37,943 nucleotides of DNA from CAMAVH01 sp035714115 (GTDB lineage: Bacteria; Pseudomonadota; Alphaproteobacteria; SMXQ01). Each line of letters starts with the position of its first letter. Within the stretch, counting starts at the first letter, position 1. Positions 1 through 8,549 of the stretch are shown piece after piece. The stretch covers positions 1 to 37,943 of the forward strand of contig DASTMO010000052.1 in assembly GCA_035714115.1 (NCBI GenBank), in the 5' to 3' direction. Under the pieces are notes generated by a model, which did no database searches, had not been told where the DNA came from, and was given only the letters and a program-made list of their open reading frames with translations. A program made the translations under genes and the position numbers.

Positions 1-1292
<1,292 letters not shown>

Positions 1293-1296
<4 letters not shown>

Positions 1297-3245
1297 GCCT
1301 TCGCGTTCAGGCCTTCGGTCGCCATCTCGCGCGCGGCCTTCTCCTCGCCGATCTCGGCCGCCAGCGTGTCGCGCAACTGCGCGGCCTCCAATTGGCGCGC
1401 CCACATGGCGGCATATTTGCCGCCCTTCGCCAAGAGATCGCCATGACGGCCGCGCTCGACGATGCGGCCCGCCTCCAGCACGATGATCTCGTCGGCATGG
1501 ATCACGGTCGAGAGGCGATGGGCGATCACCAGCGTCGTTCGGTTCGCCGAGACCTGCTGCAACGCCGCCTGAATTTCCTTTTCCGTATGCGAATCGAGCG
1601 CCGAGGTCGCCTCGTCGAACAGCAGGATCGACGGCTGCTTCAAGATGGTGCGGGCGATGGCGACACGCTGCTTCTCGCCGCCCGAAAGCTTCAGGCCGCG
1701 TTCGCCCACGCGCGTGTCGTAACCCTTGGGCAATGACATGACGAAATCGTGGATCGCCGCCAGCTTGGCTGCCGCCTCGACATCCGCCGCGCTCGCGCCG
1801 GGCCGCCCATAGGCGATGTTGTAATAGATCGTATCGTTAAACAGCACGGTATCCTGCGGGACGATGCCGATAGCCTGGCGCAGGCTTTCCTGCGTCACGC
1901 GGCGCACGTCCTGACCGTCGATCTCCACGCCGCCGCCGTTCACGTCATAGAAGCGGAACAGCAGGCGCGAGATGGTCGATTTGCCGGCGCCGCTCGGCCC
2001 GACAATGGCGACCGTGCGGCCGGCCGGCACCGTGAAGTCGACGTCTTTCAGGATCGGACGCGCCGGATCGTATGAGAAATCGACATGGCTAAAGGCCACC
2101 TCGCCGCCTTTCACATTGAGCGGCTTGGCGTCCGGCGCGTCCTTCACTTCGCGTTCGATGCCGAGCAGCTTGAACATGCTCTCCATGTCGGTGAGCGACT
2201 GCTTGACCTCGCGATAGACGTAGCCGAGGAAATCGAGCGGCAGATAGAGCTGGATCAGGTAGGTGTTCACAAGCACGAAGTCGCCAACGCTCATGCTGCC
2301 GTCGGCGACGCCCTGCCCGGCCATCATCATGATGGCGATCAAGCCGGCGGCGATGATGCCCGCCTGGCCCATGTTGAGGTAGCTGAGCGAGGTCTTGTTC
2401 CAGGTGGCGGCGCGCTCGTAGCGCGCCATGGCCTCGTCGTAGCGCCGCGTCTCATGGCCTTCGTTGTTGAAATATTTCACCGTCTCGAAGTTGAGCAGGC
2501 TGTCGATGGCGCGCGTGTTGGCCAGGCTGTCGACCTCGTTCATCTCGCGGCGGAATTTCAGGCGCCATTCCGTCACCGTCAGGGTGAAGACGATGTAGGA
2601 GCCGATGGTGACGAAGGTGACGGCGGCGAAGCGGATGTCGTAAAGCGCCCACATGATGCCGCAGACGATGAGGATCTCGAGCAGCGTCGGCACGATGTTG
2701 AACAGCATGAAGGCAAGAACGAACTCGATGCCCTTGATGCCGCGCTCGATCACGCGCTGCAAGCCGCCGGTCTGGCGGTCGAGATGGAAGCGGAGCGAGA
2801 GAGCGTGCAGATGTTCGAAGACGCGATAGGCGACGCGGCGCACGGCGCGCTGCGTCACCTTGACGAACAAGGCGTCGCGCAATTCGCCGGAGGCGGCAGC
2901 GGTGAAGCGCAACAGGCCGTAGCCGACGATGATGGCGATCGGCAGCGCGACAGCCGTCGGCACGTCGCCTTTGGCGGTGAGCGCATCGACCGCCATCTTG
3001 TAGATCATCGGCACATAGACGGTGGCGAGCGTCGAGACGCAAAGCAGGATCAGCGCGCCGACCACGCGCAGGCGCAGCTCGAGCGAATTGGCCGACCAGA
3101 GGAACGGCATCAGCGCGCGCAGCACATGCAGGTCGAGCCGCCGCGTCAGGCCTTTGCGGGGAAGGTCGGGGCCGCCGGGACCGTGGGTCGTTGTAGGATC
3201 GACGGGATTGGGCTGCCGGGTCGAGGCGCCCTCGGCGAGAGACAT
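1293..3245 (-). CDS. Atm1/HMT1-type ABC exporter, fused permease and ATPase
   Basis: A 650-residue half-transporter: an N-terminal six-helix exporter domain (about 45-350) followed by an ATPase domain (about 385-625). The ATPase shows Walker A GPSGAGKST (416-424), signature LSGGEKQR (520-527), Walker B ILLFDE (540-545) and the H-loop His in VIAHRLS (576). The stretch ETVKYFNNEGHE-RYDEAMARYERAATWNKTSLSYLN is typical of the Atm1/HMT1 family. Family members form inner-membrane homodimers that export glutathione-linked sulfur species or metal-glutathione conjugates, linking them to Fe-S biogenesis and metal tolerance. The length fits the family. Substrate is inferred from family only. The start at 3245 gives the usual hydrophilic N-terminus before the first helix. 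Confidence 0.93.
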
Positions 3246-3381
3246 GGGAAGTCCTGACGCTGGGGGTTCGCCGAGACGGCGAACGGGATGGGTCCGACCA
3301 TTGTAGCGAGGCCGGACGGTTCCGTCAGGATATGGTCAGGCGATTGCGGAAAGGCAACCGGCCCAGCAAATCAGCCAGCAG

Positions 3382-3420
3382 GGTCAACCAGCCAAGGTCA
3401 ATCAGCCAAGGTCAGCCAGG
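3382..3420. repeat. 14-bp imperfect tandem repeat
   Basis: GGTCAACCAGCCAA (3382-3395) is followed directly by GGTCAATCAGCCAA (3396-3409) and a partial copy GGTCAGCCAGG (3410-3420). A related AAATCAGCCAGCA precedes it. The partial copy supplies the TGA stop (3412-3414, read on the - strand) of the small sensor gene, so the repeat sits exactly at that gene's 3' end, in the gap before the ABC exporter. Confidence 0.8.
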
Positions 3421-3885
3421 ACGCCGCGAATTGCCGAGCTTGGCGCGGCCAGCCGGCGTCATGCCGCTGGCGGCGTCGCGATAGACGCGATGCAAGGCCG
3501 CATCGAGCCGGGCGCGCGCCTGGCGCGCCTCGCTCGCCTTGGCGTCGAAGTCGGCGGCGTCGAAATCGGCGGCGCGCAAAGAGCGGCTCATGGCGCTGCG
3601 CGAACGGCGCAGGCCTTCGGCCAGCTTGGCGATCTCCATGCGGCGCTGCTCGAAGGTGCGCTCGAGCAAATGACGGTCTTCCGGCGGCAGCTCGCGCAGC
3701 GTGCCTTCGAACATGCGCGGAATGCTCGGGCCTGGCGGCGGCGGCCCGAACAAGGCGCGACCCTGCCAAGCGCCGATCAGCCCGATGAAAAACAGGTTGA
3801 GCGCGATCGAGCCGACGATCAGGCCGCGTTTCCAGGTCCAACCGTCACGCCAGCTGCGCCGCTCGAACGTCTCCTCGTCGCTCAT
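3412..3885 (-). CDS. Membrane-anchored CpxP/CnrX-like (heavy-metal resistance family) sensor
   Basis: This 157-residue protein has a short cytoplasmic start, one membrane segment (about 21-42, LIVGSIALNLFFIGLIGAWQG), a Pro-rich linker (48-55) and a long-helical, Arg/Glu/Ala-rich periplasmic part. That layout fits the 'heavy-metal resistance' family (CnrX/CpxP/ZraP-like). It is the last gene of a three-gene run: its ATG overlaps the stop of the anti-sigma gene by ATGA (3882-3885). In CnrYXH systems such a protein senses metal and releases the sigma factor. Here there are only two His (72 and 132) and no Cys, and I see no N-terminal HxxxH, so Ni/Co binding as in CnrX is doubtful. It may respond to another envelope stress. 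Confidence 0.72.
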   Translation of the reverse strand: MSDEETFERRSWRDGWTWKRGLIVGSIALNLFFIGLIGAWQGRALFGPPPPGPSIPRMFEGTLRELPPEDRHLLERTFEQRRMEIAKLAEGLRRSRSAMSRSLRAADFDAADFDAKASEARQARARLDAALHRVYRDAASGMTPAGRAKLGNSRRPG

Positions 3886-4370
3886 GGCGCGATGTCCCCT
3901 TCATAAGCCCCGAAGCCGCCGTCGGCGGCCTGCGACACTGTATAGTCGCTGCCGTCGCCGTTGGAATAGGCCGGATCGACCGAGAAGCCGACGAACAGGC
4001 CGAGCGCCGCCATCGTCGCGCCGACCGCGGCGGCCGGCTTGAAAACGACACGCATCAAGTCGAACAGGCCGAAATGGCGCGCCGGCTGGATTTGGCGCGG
4101 CGGGAAGGCCACGGCGGCCGTCAGGCGCGCCATCGCCTCGTCGGGCACGGCGGCGTCGAAATCTTCCAGCGCGCCGTCGAGCAGCCGCGCCTCGTTTAGC
4201 GCGGCCTCGATCTGAGCGCGCTCGGCCGGGCCGCCGGCGGACATGACGCGCGTCATCAGCGCCTGGGCCGCCGCGCGTTCATGCGCGGGCCAGCGCTGGG
4301 GCGCCGCGCCATAGGCGGCGAGAATCTGCGTCAAACGTTCGATCGACATGCTCTCTCTCGAAGTCGTCAT
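3882..4370 (-). CDS. Probable membrane anti-sigma factor
   Basis: This 162-residue protein has a hydrophilic N-terminal half, one membrane segment (about 111-130, KPAAAVGATMAALGLFVGFS) and a short acidic C-terminal tail. It has no Cys, so it is not a zinc-containing (HxxxCxxC) anti-sigma factor. The assignment rests mainly on position: its ATG overlaps the TGA of the ECF sigma gene (ATGA, 4367-4370), and its own stop overlaps the CpxP/CnrX-like gene. Such coupling is typical of sigma/anti-sigma pairs. The expected role is to hold the sigma factor at the inner membrane. The start at 4370 has AAGGAGG just upstream; a second ATG at 4349 is a weaker alternative. Sequence similarity to known anti-sigma factors is not obvious by eye. 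Confidence 0.62.
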   Translation of the reverse strand: MTTSRESMSIERLTQILAAYGAAPQRWPAHERAAAQALMTRVMSAGGPAERAQIEAALNEARLLDGALEDFDAAVPDEAMARLTAAVAFPPRQIQPARHFGLFDLMRVVFKPAAAVGATMAALGLFVGFSVDPAYSNGDGSDYTVSQAADGGFGAYEGDIAP

Positions 4371-4996
4371 GACTCCTCCTTCGCCGCGGTCTCGACGCCG
4401 CGGCTCTGCAGTTCCTGGCGCAACGCGCGACGCGCGCGCACCAGCAAGGATTCCAAAGCGGAGACGGACAGCTCCAGGGCCGCAGCCGCCTCCGCGTTGC
4501 TCAAGCCCTCGTAATAACTCAGCGCCAAAGCGGCGCGCTGACGTTCCGGCAGCGCCTGCAAGGCCGCCTGCACCAGCCGGTCGCGCTGACTGCGCGCCAG
4601 CTGCGTCTCGGCGCTCGGCCGCTCGTCGGCCGGATCGCCCGCCGCCTCGATCGGCGCGAAGCTGGGCTTACGCTTGCGATCCAGGCAGAGGTTCATCACC
4701 ACGCGATAGAGCCAGGTGGTGAACTTCGCGCCGCGCGGCTGCCATTCGCCGGCCTTCTGCCAGACACGCAGGAAAGCCTCCTGCGAAATCTCCTCGGCCT
4801 CGGCCAGATTGCGCATCATGCGGCGCGCGACGGCGAGCACGCGGCGGCCATGGCGTTCGACCAAGACATGGTAAGCGCGGCGGTCCCCACCACCGATCAG
4901 CGCCACCAGTTCTTCGTCGCTCGCGTCCTGCATCCGCCCCGTGGGCCGTTCAACGACCTGGGACCTCCGTCCGCCGACGATCACGGCTTTCAGCAT
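4367..4996 (-). CDS. ECF-type RNA polymerase sigma factor
   Basis: A 209-residue sigma-70 family protein with region 2 (about 26-110; AEAEEISQEAFLRVWQK and the promoter-melting part TTWLYRVVMNLCLDRKRK) and region 4 (about 140-195; LPERQRAALALSYYEGLSNAEAAAALELSVSALESLL). Regions 1.1 and 3 are absent, which defines the ECF class. The start at 4996 is supported by AGGAGGG at 5004-5010, seven bases ahead; an internal Met at residue 22 would also begin a normal ECF protein but lacks such a site. It heads a run with a probable anti-sigma factor and a periplasmic sensor, as in CnrH-type systems. It is expected to direct polymerase to envelope-stress promoters, possibly its own and that of the upstream Spy-like gene. 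Confidence 0.92.
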   Translation of the reverse strand: MLKAVIVGGRRSQVVERPTGRMQDASDEELVALIGGGDRRAYHVLVERHGRRVLAVARRMMRNLAEAEEISQEAFLRVWQKAGEWQPRGAKFTTWLYRVVMNLCLDRKRKPSFAPIEAAGDPADERPSAETQLARSQRDRLVQAALQALPERQRAALALSYYEGLSNAEAAAALELSVSALESLLVRARRALRQELQSRGVETAAKEES

Positions 4997-5030
4997 CCTT
5001 GGTCCCTCCTGATCGGGCGACCGTCCATCG

Positions 5031-5058
5031 GCCGCGCCGGAGCGAACTCCGACGCGGC
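5031..5058. other. Hairpin between Spy-like gene and sigma gene
   Basis: GCCGCG (5031-5036) pairs with CGCGGC (5053-5058) and CGGAG (5038-5042) with CTCCG (5047-5051), closing a CGAA loop with one C/A mismatch. No T-run follows on either strand, so it does not look like an intrinsic terminator. It lies about 20 bases upstream of the sigma factor's ribosome site and could reduce or stabilise read-through from the Spy-like gene. Confidence 0.5.
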
Positions 5059-5086
5059 CGACCGGACAGCCAATCCCGGGGGGAGA

Positions 5087-5668
5087 TTAGCCCCGATGGC
5101 GACGGCCAGACAGCAGATCGTCGGCGATCTTCTTCTGATCCGGGCTCATCGTGTTGTAGAGCGTCGTGAAAGCCGCGGTGAACTCGCGCTGACTGTTCAG
5201 GCGGGTCTCCGACGCCTTGTTGCGCTCGGCCATGCGTTCCGGCGCGGTCAGCGCCTTCGGCGTCTCGCCGTTGGCCCGCTTTTGCCAGACTTCGGCCTGC
5301 GACAGGGCGAAGGCGCGCTGCTGCTTCTGCATGACGCCGACCAGGGCGTCCCACTGCGGCTTCTGCGCGTCGGTGATCTTCAGGCGTTCCTTCATATGCT
5401 CGGCGCGCTGCTCGAGATTGAAGCCGCCTTGCGGACCGCGGTGCTGCGGGCCGCCATGCTGCGGGCCACGCATCTCGGGACGCGGGCCATTGTGCATGCC
5501 CGGGCCGCCCATCGGGCCGCGATCGGGGCCGCCCTCAGGGCCGAAGGCCGCATGTTCGAAGCCCGGCGGAGGCGCCGGCGGGGCCGGCGGAAAGGCGAGC
5601 GCCGTGCCGGCGGCGATGCCGCCGACAAGGGCGATAGCGGCAGCGGTGGCGGGAATGAACTTCTTCAT
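5087..5668 (-). CDS. Periplasmic Spy/CpxP-family protein (LTxxQ motif)
   Basis: This 193-residue protein starts with a clear signal peptide (MKKFIPATAAAIALVGGIAAGTALA, cut near 25/26). It continues with a Pro/Gly-rich segment carrying several His (about 26-82) and a helical domain with two LTxxQ-like motifs: LKITDAQKPQWDAL (96-109) and MSPDQKKIADDLL (174-186). Spy and CpxP are small periplasmic chaperones and stress modulators; ZraP relatives bind zinc. The His-rich N-terminal segment could bind metal (inference). It lies 90 bp upstream of the ECF sigma gene on the same strand, which suggests it is either co-transcribed with that system or is its target. The exact ligand or client is unknown. 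Confidence 0.83.
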   Translation of the reverse strand: MKKFIPATAAAIALVGGIAAGTALAFPPAPPAPPPGFEHAAFGPEGGPDRGPMGGPGMHNGPRPEMRGPQHGGPQHRGPQGGFNLEQRAEHMKERLKITDAQKPQWDALVGVMQKQQRAFALSQAEVWQKRANGETPKALTAPERMAERNKASETRLNSQREFTAAFTTLYNTMSPDQKKIADDLLSGRRHRG

Positions 5669-5843
5669 CGGGATCTCCTAAAGCCGCCCGGGGCAAGCCG
5701 ACCCTTGGGGCGATGGGGGCGGCGGGATCATCGTCCGCGCCGAGGCTTCAGAGAGATAAACGGGCGACCCGGCGATTCCCTGCGCCCGGCAAACCCTGGA
5801 TTTTTAAGGTGTTTTCAAGACGAAATGCGGCGCGATCTGGGCG

Positions 5844-6749
5844 CTAGAGCTGCTGCGCCTGGAACGTGTCGCAAGCCGCCAGGCTTTTGGCGTCGAAACC
5901 GCGTTTGAACCAGCGGGCGCGCTGCGCGCTGGTGCCGTGGTTGAAGCTTTCCGGCACGATGGTGCCTTGGGTGCGCTTCTGGATCGCGTCGTCGCCGATC
6001 TGCGTCGCGGCATTGAGCGCCTCGTCCAGATCGCCCTCGTCGAGCAGGCCTTTGTCGGCGGCGTCGCGGCCCCAGATGCCGGCGAAGCAATCGGCCTGCA
6101 GTTCGACGCGCACGGAGAGCGCGTTGGCATCGGCTTCGCTCAGGCTTTGCCGCATCTGGTGGAACTTGCCGAGCACGCCGAGGAGGTTCTGCACATGATG
6201 GCCGACCTCATGGGCGATCACATAAGCTTGGGCGAAATCGCCGGGCGCAGCGAAGCGCCGGCGCAGCTCGTCGTAAAAGGCGAGGTCGATATAGAGCTTG
6301 GCGTCGTTCGGGCAATAAAACGGCCCGCTGGCCGCTGACGCGAAGCCGCAGGCCGAGCGCACGCTGCCGGTGAACAGCACCAGGGTCGGCTCGGGATAAT
6401 CGCGATTTTGCGCGTCGAACAGCGCGCTCCAGGTGTCTTCCGTTTCGGCCAGCACGACCCGCACGAAACGGCTCATCTCGTCCTGCGCCGCCGGGCCGGA
6501 GGCAGTCGGAGCTGGCCGCTCGGCTTCGAGCGGCACGAGCTCGCCGGTGCTGAGCAGGGCCAAAGGGTTGAATCCGAGCGCCCAGGCGATCAGGCCGACG
6601 GCGATCAGGCCGAAAATCCCTAGGCCGCCGCCTCGGCGTCCGCCGCCAATCGGCACCCTGAAACCGCCGCCGCCGAAACCGCCGAAACCGCCTCCGGCAC
6701 CCCGCCGATCCTCGACGTTGCCGCTCTCTCGCCGGCCTTGCCATCTCAT
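5844..6749 (-). CDS. Neutral zinc metallopeptidase, YpfJ family
   Basis: A 301-residue protein with a Gly-rich N-terminus (18-44), one membrane segment (about 45-60) and a soluble peptidase domain. Zinc-site motif HEVGHH is at 180-185; the later motif VELQADCFAG (about 215-224) carries candidate further ligands, and the family signature FNHGTSAQRARWF follows near 269. This matches the 'putative neutral zinc metallopeptidase' family (YpfJ). Length and domain order are normal. The natural substrate is not established. The start at 6749 is preceded by GGAGGAGGG, which fixes it. It lies between tRNA-Arg and the Spy/sigma cluster on the same strand; a part in envelope quality control would fit but is only inference. 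Confidence 0.93.
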   Translation of the reverse strand: MRWQGRRESGNVEDRRGAGGGFGGFGGGGFRVPIGGGRRGGGLGIFGLIAVGLIAWALGFNPLALLSTGELVPLEAERPAPTASGPAAQDEMSRFVRVVLAETEDTWSALFDAQNRDYPEPTLVLFTGSVRSACGFASAASGPFYCPNDAKLYIDLAFYDELRRRFAAPGDFAQAYVIAHEVGHHVQNLLGVLGKFHQMRQSLSEADANALSVRVELQADCFAGIWGRDAADKGLLDEGDLDEALNAATQIGDDAIQKRTQGTIVPESFNHGTSAQRARWFKRGFDAKSLAACDTFQAQQL

Positions 6750-6866
6750 GCGACGCCCTCCTCCGCTGCCCGCCGGTTAACGCGCGAAAGGCGGCAAAGC
6801 TCCGCCGCGGGCTCCCGCCCGGATGGGGGGCCAATAAGGCGAATTTTACCGATTTGGATGGGGAAT

Positions 6867-6943
6867 TGGCGCGCTCGGAAGGATTCGAACCTCCGACCCT
6901 CAGATTCGTAGTCTGATGCTCTATCCAGCTGAGCTACGAGTGC
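6867..6943 (-). tRNA. tRNA-Arg (anticodon ACG)
   Basis: The - strand folds into a full cloverleaf: acceptor 5' arm GCACTCG (6943-6937), D arm, anticodon stem TCAGA/TCTGA around loop CTACGAA (anticodon ACG), variable GGGTC, T arm with loop TTCGAAT, acceptor 3' arm CGAGCGC, then discriminator G and an encoded CCA (6869-6867). ACG is read as ICG after deamination by TadA and decodes CGN Arg codons. As read, the acceptor stem has one A3-C70 mismatch; all its other pairs are Watson-Crick, and the T stem has one G-U. Confidence 0.96.
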
Positions 6944-6988
6944 CTGCACATTCAAGTCCGTCAGGTCGATCCCTGACAGCGAGGGCGG

Positions 6989-7017
6989 ACACTACTCAAA
7001 CGACCCCGGCTTGGCAA
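6989..7017 (-). promoter_or_regulatory. Candidate promoter of tRNA-Arg
   Basis: On the - strand, TTGCCA (7017-7012) lies 17 bases ahead of TAGTGT (6994-6989). The -35 box matches five of six consensus positions; the -10 box matches only three. Transcription would begin about 40 bases before the mature tRNA, a normal leader length. Confidence 0.35.
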
Positions 7018-7112
7018 GCGGCCATGCCCATCTTCCTATTCGACCCCCGCCGATGCCCTTTTTGGCTCCGCAGAAGCCGCAGTCACCGATGAGCAACAGT
7101 CCCCGGGCAATG

Positions 7113-7132
7113 GCCCGATGCCCCCATCGGGC
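7113..7132. repeat. 8-bp inverted repeat in the tRNA-lipoprotein gap
   Basis: GCCCGATG (7113-7120) and CATCGGGC (7125-7132) are perfect complements around CCCC. No T-run follows on either strand. It lies just upstream of the candidate lipoprotein promoter and could be an operator or only a DNA hairpin. The whole 347-bp gap 6944-7290 has no supported gene; it holds this repeat, two candidate promoters and the leader described below. Confidence 0.5.
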
Positions 7133-7144
7133 ATGGGATCGCCC

Positions 7145-7173
7145 TTGTCGGACGCCCGGCGGTTCATTAGAAT
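7145..7173 (+). promoter_or_regulatory. Candidate sigma-70 promoter of the lipoprotein gene
   Basis: TTGTCG (7145-7150) and TAGAAT (7168-7173) are separated by exactly 17 bases. The -10 box matches five of six consensus positions and the -35 box four. Transcription would start near 7180, leaving a leader of about 110 bases before the ATG at 7291. Confidence 0.45.
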
Positions 7174-7191
7174 TTCAGGGATATTAAGGGG

Positions 7192-7247
7192 TTGTGAAAA
7201 GTTTACTGCTCTCATAGAACCTTGCGTTCAGAGGGCGCTTTTCACAA
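7192..7247 (+). promoter_or_regulatory. Perfect 10-bp inverted repeat in the leader of the lipoprotein gene
   Basis: TTGTGAAAAG (7192-7201) and CTTTTCACAA (7238-7247) are exact complements separated by 36 bases. Both arms lie inside the predicted transcript leader, so the RNA could form a long stem ending 43 bases before the start codon. It could equally be a paired protein-binding site. Confidence 0.5.
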
Positions 7248-7290
7248 GTAGAGCGTGCGCCACGCCGGAGACATAGGGGTATTCGTCGAC

Positions 7291-8433
7291 ATGGCCCGAT
7301 TGACCAACTGCGCCGCGGCGTTCACGGCGGCGATGATTCTCGCGGGTTGCGCGGCAGTATCCGACACCTTGTTCCCGCCCATGGCCGGCGAAAGCAGCGC
7401 GCCGCCGCAGCGCGTCGTCATTCCGCCGAGCGCCGCTGAAGTCGGCGCCATGCCGCCGCTCGGCACCGGCAGCTTCGAGCCCGCCGGCGTCACGCCCGGC
7501 TCGAACACCGGCACCGATGTCGGCCGCAAGATCCAGGCGATGCGCGGCGACCTGACCAAGCTCCAGGGCTCCGTCAGCCAGTACAACAGCCAGCTGCAGG
7601 CGATCCGCGGCGAGACCGTATCGAACGCGCAGCGCTATCACACCAGCGTCGCGGCGATCAATTCGCGCCTGCAGGTCGGCACGACCCCGGGCAACCCGAT
7701 CCTCGTGCAGCAGTGGAACACGGCGCAGCAGCAGCTCGACAGCATCTCGAGCAGCGTCGCCAAGATGAACACTCTGGCCAACCAGGTCGCCGGCGACTCT
7801 TCGACCGCCGCCTACCTGCTTGAGACCACGCGCGCCACCTACGGCCTGTCGGGCGCGGTGGACGAAGACCATCGCCAGCTCTCGGTGCTGGAAGACGACG
7901 TGAACCGCTCGGTGGTTCTCGTCGATCGCCTGCTCAACGAGCTGAACGACGACGTCACGCGCCAGATGAACTATCTGGCCAACGAGCGCCGCAACCTCTC
8001 GACCATGTCCCTGGCGATCAAGAACGGCGAAATGCTCGGCACCAGCCTGGCCAACCGCGCCTTCGACGCCAACACGCCGATCAGCGGCGGCCGCGCCACC
8101 AGCGCGACCAGCAGCCCAGCGGAACTGGCCGCGCGCCGTCCGCTCGTCGTCATCCGCTTCGACCGTCCGGATGTCGATTACCAGCAGGCGCTCTACACCG
8201 CCGTGAACCGCGCTCTCGAGCGTCGTCCGCAGGCGATGTTCGATCTGGTCGCCGTCGCGCCGAACCGTGGCACCGCCGCCCAGGCCGCCGCGCTGACCAC
8301 GACCGCGCGCCGCAACGCCGAGAACGTCATGCGCTCGCTGACGGGCATGGGCCTGCCGGCCAGCCGCCTCAGCCTGTCGGCGACCTCGAGCAGCGAAGCT
8401 CAGAGCAGCGAAGTGCATCTCTACGTGCGCTAA
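7291..8433 (+). CDS. Unknown lipoprotein with helical middle and OmpA-like C-terminal end
   Basis: I do not recognise a named family. The 380-residue protein has a lipoprotein signal with lipobox LAGC (lipidated Cys20), then a Pro/Gly/Ser-rich linker (about 29-75), a long Gln/Asn/Ser-rich region of probable helix (about 76-250) and a C-terminal domain (about 283-380). That last domain resembles the peptidoglycan-binding OmpA fold in its end: TARRNAENVMRSLTGMGLPASRLSLSATSSSEAQSSEVHLYVR recalls the usual S-x-x-RA-x-x-V-x-x-L-x-x-x-G-V/I-x-x-x-R-I motif. The usual Asp and Arg ligands are not clearly present. I chose the ATG at 7291 because it starts the signal peptide directly; a GTG at 7255 would add 12 residues before it. 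It stands alone, between its own promoter and terminator. A role tethering envelope layers is inference. Confidence 0.85.
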   Translation: MARLTNCAAAFTAAMILAGCAAVSDTLFPPMAGESSAPPQRVVIPPSAAEVGAMPPLGTGSFEPAGVTPGSNTGTDVGRKIQAMRGDLTKLQGSVSQYNSQLQAIRGETVSNAQRYHTSVAAINSRLQVGTTPGNPILVQQWNTAQQQLDSISSSVAKMNTLANQVAGDSSTAAYLLETTRATYGLSGAVDEDHRQLSVLEDDVNRSVVLVDRLLNELNDDVTRQMNYLANERRNLSTMSLAIKNGEMLGTSLANRAFDANTPISGGRATSATSSPAELAARRPLVVIRFDRPDVDYQQALYTAVNRALERRPQAMFDLVAVAPNRGTAAQAAALTTTARRNAENVMRSLTGMGLPASRLSLSATSSSEAQSSEVHLYVR

Positions 8434-8460
8434 GCCGCCGCTTCATACCGCATCCTGAAA

Positions 8461-8486
8461 GGGCCGTTCTTGCGAACGGCCCTTTT
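8461..8486 (+). terminator. Intrinsic terminator of the lipoprotein gene
   Basis: GGGCCGTTC (8461-8469), loop TTGC and GAACGGCCC (8474-8482) form a perfect 9-bp stem followed by TTTT. It lies 27 bases after the stop codon at 8433. Confidence 0.92.
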
Positions 8487-8549
8487 GCTTTGCGGCCAAC
8501 GGTAGAGACGTTACACAATGGCGCTCCCCCATTGCCGAAGGAGCGCCCG

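Noticed and set aside
2085..3257. 390-codon + strand open frame inside the ABC exporter
   Set aside because: It mirrors the exporter's conserved sequence and shows no recognisable domain.
5669..5843. ECF-type promoter (GGAAT...CGTT) ahead of the Spy-like gene
   Set aside because: GGAAT and CGTT occur on the - strand near 5770, but only about 12 bases apart instead of the usual 16-17.
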